NCBI GenBank assembly: GCA_000702245.1
Contig: JNKY01000017.1
Location: forward strand, 1-64,000
Source of the DNA: Lachnospiraceae bacterium C6A11
GTDB taxonomy: Bacteria > Bacillota > Clostridia > Lachnospirales > Lachnospiraceae
Length of the DNA: 64,000 nucleotides
Reading direction: 5' to 3'
Positions 62,901 to 64,000 of the stretch are shown here, piece by piece (positions within the stretch are counted from its first letter, which is position 1; each line of letters opens with the position of its first letter). The position numbers and the translations under genes are program-made. The notes under the pieces are model-generated. The model ran no database searches. It saw only the letters and a program-made list of their open reading frames with translations, and was not told the DNA's origin.

Positions 62901-64000
62901 GAAAAGATAGATCTTAAGCATTATCCTGATATCCTTGCTAACCACATTATCGAAGAATACAAGAATGAAACCGAGGTGGCAAGACACCTCTGGATGAGTA
63001 AGGATCCGGGAAATGTATGGAAGGCAGAGCCAACTGAGGAGATCAGACAGAAAGAGGAGAATCCTGTTGATAAAAAGCTTGATTCATATAACAGAGCACT
63101 CTCATCTATAGCAAAGAATAGGGAGCTTGAATATGATAAGTCATATGAATTAAGGTTTTTCTTCAAGCCTTCAAAGATCATTGAGATGTGCAACAAGTGT
63201 CTTGATGCTCTTATAGCTATCGACGGCTTTAATATTTCAAAGGAAGCTGAAGAATATCAGGATTTCTATCTTGCACTCATGGACTGCAGGGATGCATTTA
63301 AGGCTAAGGAAATAGATCCGAACGATGGTTCAAACAGAACACAGGATGCGCTTCATGAACTGGACCGTGCAACCAGGGCATATCTTGGATGTAATGATAA
63401 GTCTAAGAATGCAATGTACAGAAGGAATGTTGCTGACATTGTAATGAAGCAGTACATCACTCATCCTAATGGCTTCGATATTAAGCACAATATTGATGAT
63501 TTTGATGACTGGGTTGAGAGAGACAAAGATGTAAATAAAGCTATAAATAATCTCTCAAAGGAAGCTGCCGATAAGAGAAAGGCTCGTCTGGATGCTGAGA
63601 AGAAGGCGGCTGACGCTGAGAAGAATAAAAACAGAGAAAAGGATCAAAAAGATAGAGAATACGATAAAGCTCTGCAGAAATTAAATAATAAGCAGAGTGA
63701 GGCTGAAGCGGCATTAAAGAGAGCGCAGGATGCTGTTAAAGAAAAGCAGCATGATATTGATGTGCAGCATACAAATATTAATTGGGCTAAAAACCGTGGA
63801 GAAAGCCAGGAAAGATTTAAAACTAACCTTGCCAAATTTGAAAATGAGATGGTAGGGCTTAAGAAAACTTTGGCTGATCTCGAAAAGAAGGCAAAAGTTG
63901 AGATACCGGCTGAAAGAAAGAAGCTGTTTGATACCCGCAAGAAAGAGCTTGATGACATAAAGAAAGCAGAAGATAATAAGAAGAAGCTTGAAGAAGAGGC
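59988..64000 (+). CDS. giant uncharacterised coiled-coil protein, 3' end outside window
   Basis: An open frame of at least 1337 codons that runs off the window. AAAGGAGA at 59973-59980 lies seven bases before ATG. No signal peptide or membrane helix. Residues 25-110 are a charged Lys/Glu/Arg helix, likely coiled coil; the middle 1000 residues are helical and unfamiliar; residues 1185-1337 are again Lys/Glu/Ala coiled coil. A segment near residues 1085-1145 (EYQDFYLAL, EIDPND, ATRAYLG, YRRNV) resembles part of the protein at 49392. Function unknown; scaffolding or a secreted effector are guesses. The long - strand frame inside it (61998-62804) is treated as a shadow. Confidence 0.8.
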   Translation, partial: MKEFEVENYYDEDLKGLINSAEYEREMNRLKAEKAAKEKYEADEIIKADLAEKEKLNKAREEESRQKQLAERQARIDAEKQAIKDEEAERKRLQEKRDELAGQFGSLEVEQMVDLLNDGDDMQPFFEEMVKDAFIDYQNGKLKEEFDKIKSFDNKGNTEETLKQADILFRVVFSDLSRLEKPYLVMLKNGDVPTDPQEMDDMIISNFIVNDMNTDERIRDALKGKELTERQLRQYEKLYILDKIKDVFTKVEVKIDDINDEMKKDDPKYNETLEKGKEEAFSKAFDNLKYRTFTTVKTPDDKIQVIRPADDFLKKNLARKRWLAARPEKPGVVYNHEDLAFQLDFAKGVGDLLCEEYGIPKTVFDKDNKNRIPSSLNRKKYELREIRSVFGRKAMETNISELKTFNEDMAFLCDYEAGDFRKLLRERPHIAKLLDIIKEGPLLHTSDDSKQEEIYENMRKLDPDLVRQYLSFCHHVTMLVKVEYDRQKNELEGWTEEKEKKFTDDYAKAVDWLTNYTDKITNGNISYLDAYSANNNMRQLIKPANGYGMTDAARIIQYEVGALARGWNPRDTFIFAVIGAMQQHARTVYANDRNNKKYEAISNELYKLNWDLYDAKTAIQKRDVIERFDAFVRRNADDKELLAPLSNSQLQYDRTRGAFDADYKNAVIDDLKKLENDPAKLAKSMIEMQKIALQREEDFHDEIFKEFITGLTPKAQETLQKALYTERMEQMVLRGKNTYKDQEEIFKRKELANFKYNKVIYDELFSQIGLILGQKDGVASTDRLMKAFPNPISEEVKQDIRQKKLDDLEEKADRILGEVVHDSDYYNFMSADSMDKAKGTTGIHIVTAPEGGYNIKYDKDIVEIKKDIYQRIDAQVDDLSHELARIRTDMNIFAFTIENGDFKNVSTADSLYKAMSDIAHFEKTSVYNYRDQLRTIKRHLKSTINDGNRRGFNEGEAEFYAKLDKYIDNAQEKIDLKHYPDILANHIIEEYKNETEVARHLWMSKDPGNVWKAEPTEEIRQKEENPVDKKLDSYNRALSSIAKNRELEYDKSYELRFFFKPSKIIEMCNKCLDALIAIDGFNISKEAEEYQDFYLALMDCRDAFKAKEIDPNDGSNRTQDALHELDRATRAYLGCNDKSKNAMYRRNVADIVMKQYITHPNGFDIKHNIDDFDDWVERDKDVNKAINNLSKEAADKRKARLDAEKKAADAEKNKNREKDQKDREYDKALQKLNNKQSEAEAALKRAQDAVKEKQHDIDVQHTNINWAKNRGESQERFKTNLAKFENEMVGLKKTLADLEKKAKVEIPAERKKLFDTRKKELDDIKKAEDNKKKLEEE

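Overview
The window reads as core chromosome of an anaerobic Firmicute, most likely a Lachnospiraceae member of the Butyrivibrio, Roseburia or Pseudobutyrivibrio kind. Supporting points are strong AAGGAGG ribosome binding sites with frequent GTG and TTG starts, an IspH-S1 fusion of clostridial type, a short HisG paired with HisZ, a cellobiose phosphorylase, a sodium-pump-type biotin decarboxylase cluster, and a Gram-positive LexA with its own SOS boxes. The genus is inference. Nearly all genes lie on the + strand; only lexA and one large unknown gene are on the - strand. No phage, insertion sequence, CRISPR array, rRNA or tRNA was seen.

Layout. 1-2925: NUDIX ADP-ribose pyrophosphatase, XerD recombinase, chorismate synthase. 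3025-6924: a 1299-residue membrane receptor with an N-terminal multi-spanning domain, an outer propeller, a GGDEF domain and a degenerate second GGDEF. 7094-12174: rpsO and pnp, each with its own promoter and structured leader, then cellobiose phosphorylase. 12237-19911: ftsK, the one-carbon genes fhs and folD, rimO and pgsA. 20151-25563: a five-gene biotin-dependent decarboxylase or transcarboxylase operon. 25745-29928: flavoprotein, cmk and the ispH-S1 fusion. 30107-35922: rplS, two signal peptidases around a membrane protein and rbgA, then rnhB, yraN and pgeF. 35940-44766: DUF512 radical-SAM-like protein, der, plsY, gpsA, an SGNH hydrolase, scpA, scpB, an HD-GYP-like membrane protein and a small unknown. 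44902-49390: lexA (-), then ABC transporter plus histidine kinase and response regulator. 49392-51362 (-): a large unknown. 51597-56883: histidine genes hisZ, hisG, hisD, hisB and a HisF-like/HisIE fusion. 56902-59716: small membrane protein and alaS. 59755-59898: palindrome array. 59988-64000: start of a giant unknown coiled-coil protein that leaves the window.

How the genes fit together. fhs and folD handle one-carbon units on tetrahydrofolate; histidine synthesis releases AICAR, which is recycled using that carrier. The fhs-folD gap and the hisG-hisD gap each carry a long hairpin with the same 24-base loop but different stem sequence. This is the most striking unexplained feature here and looks like an undescribed structured RNA or palindromic repeat family. 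The biotin cluster holds two different carboxyltransferase subunits, one carrier and one sodium-pump beta subunit, so carboxyl groups could pass between acyl-CoA and pyruvate or drive sodium export. The ABC-kinase-regulator block looks like a self-contained stress or antimicrobial-peptide module behind an array of TTTAC/TTTAAC repeats. Other points worth a look are the possible internal start that would release a free S1 protein from the IspH fusion, the HisF-like domain that has lost a catalytic Asp, and a shared motif in the two large unknown proteins.
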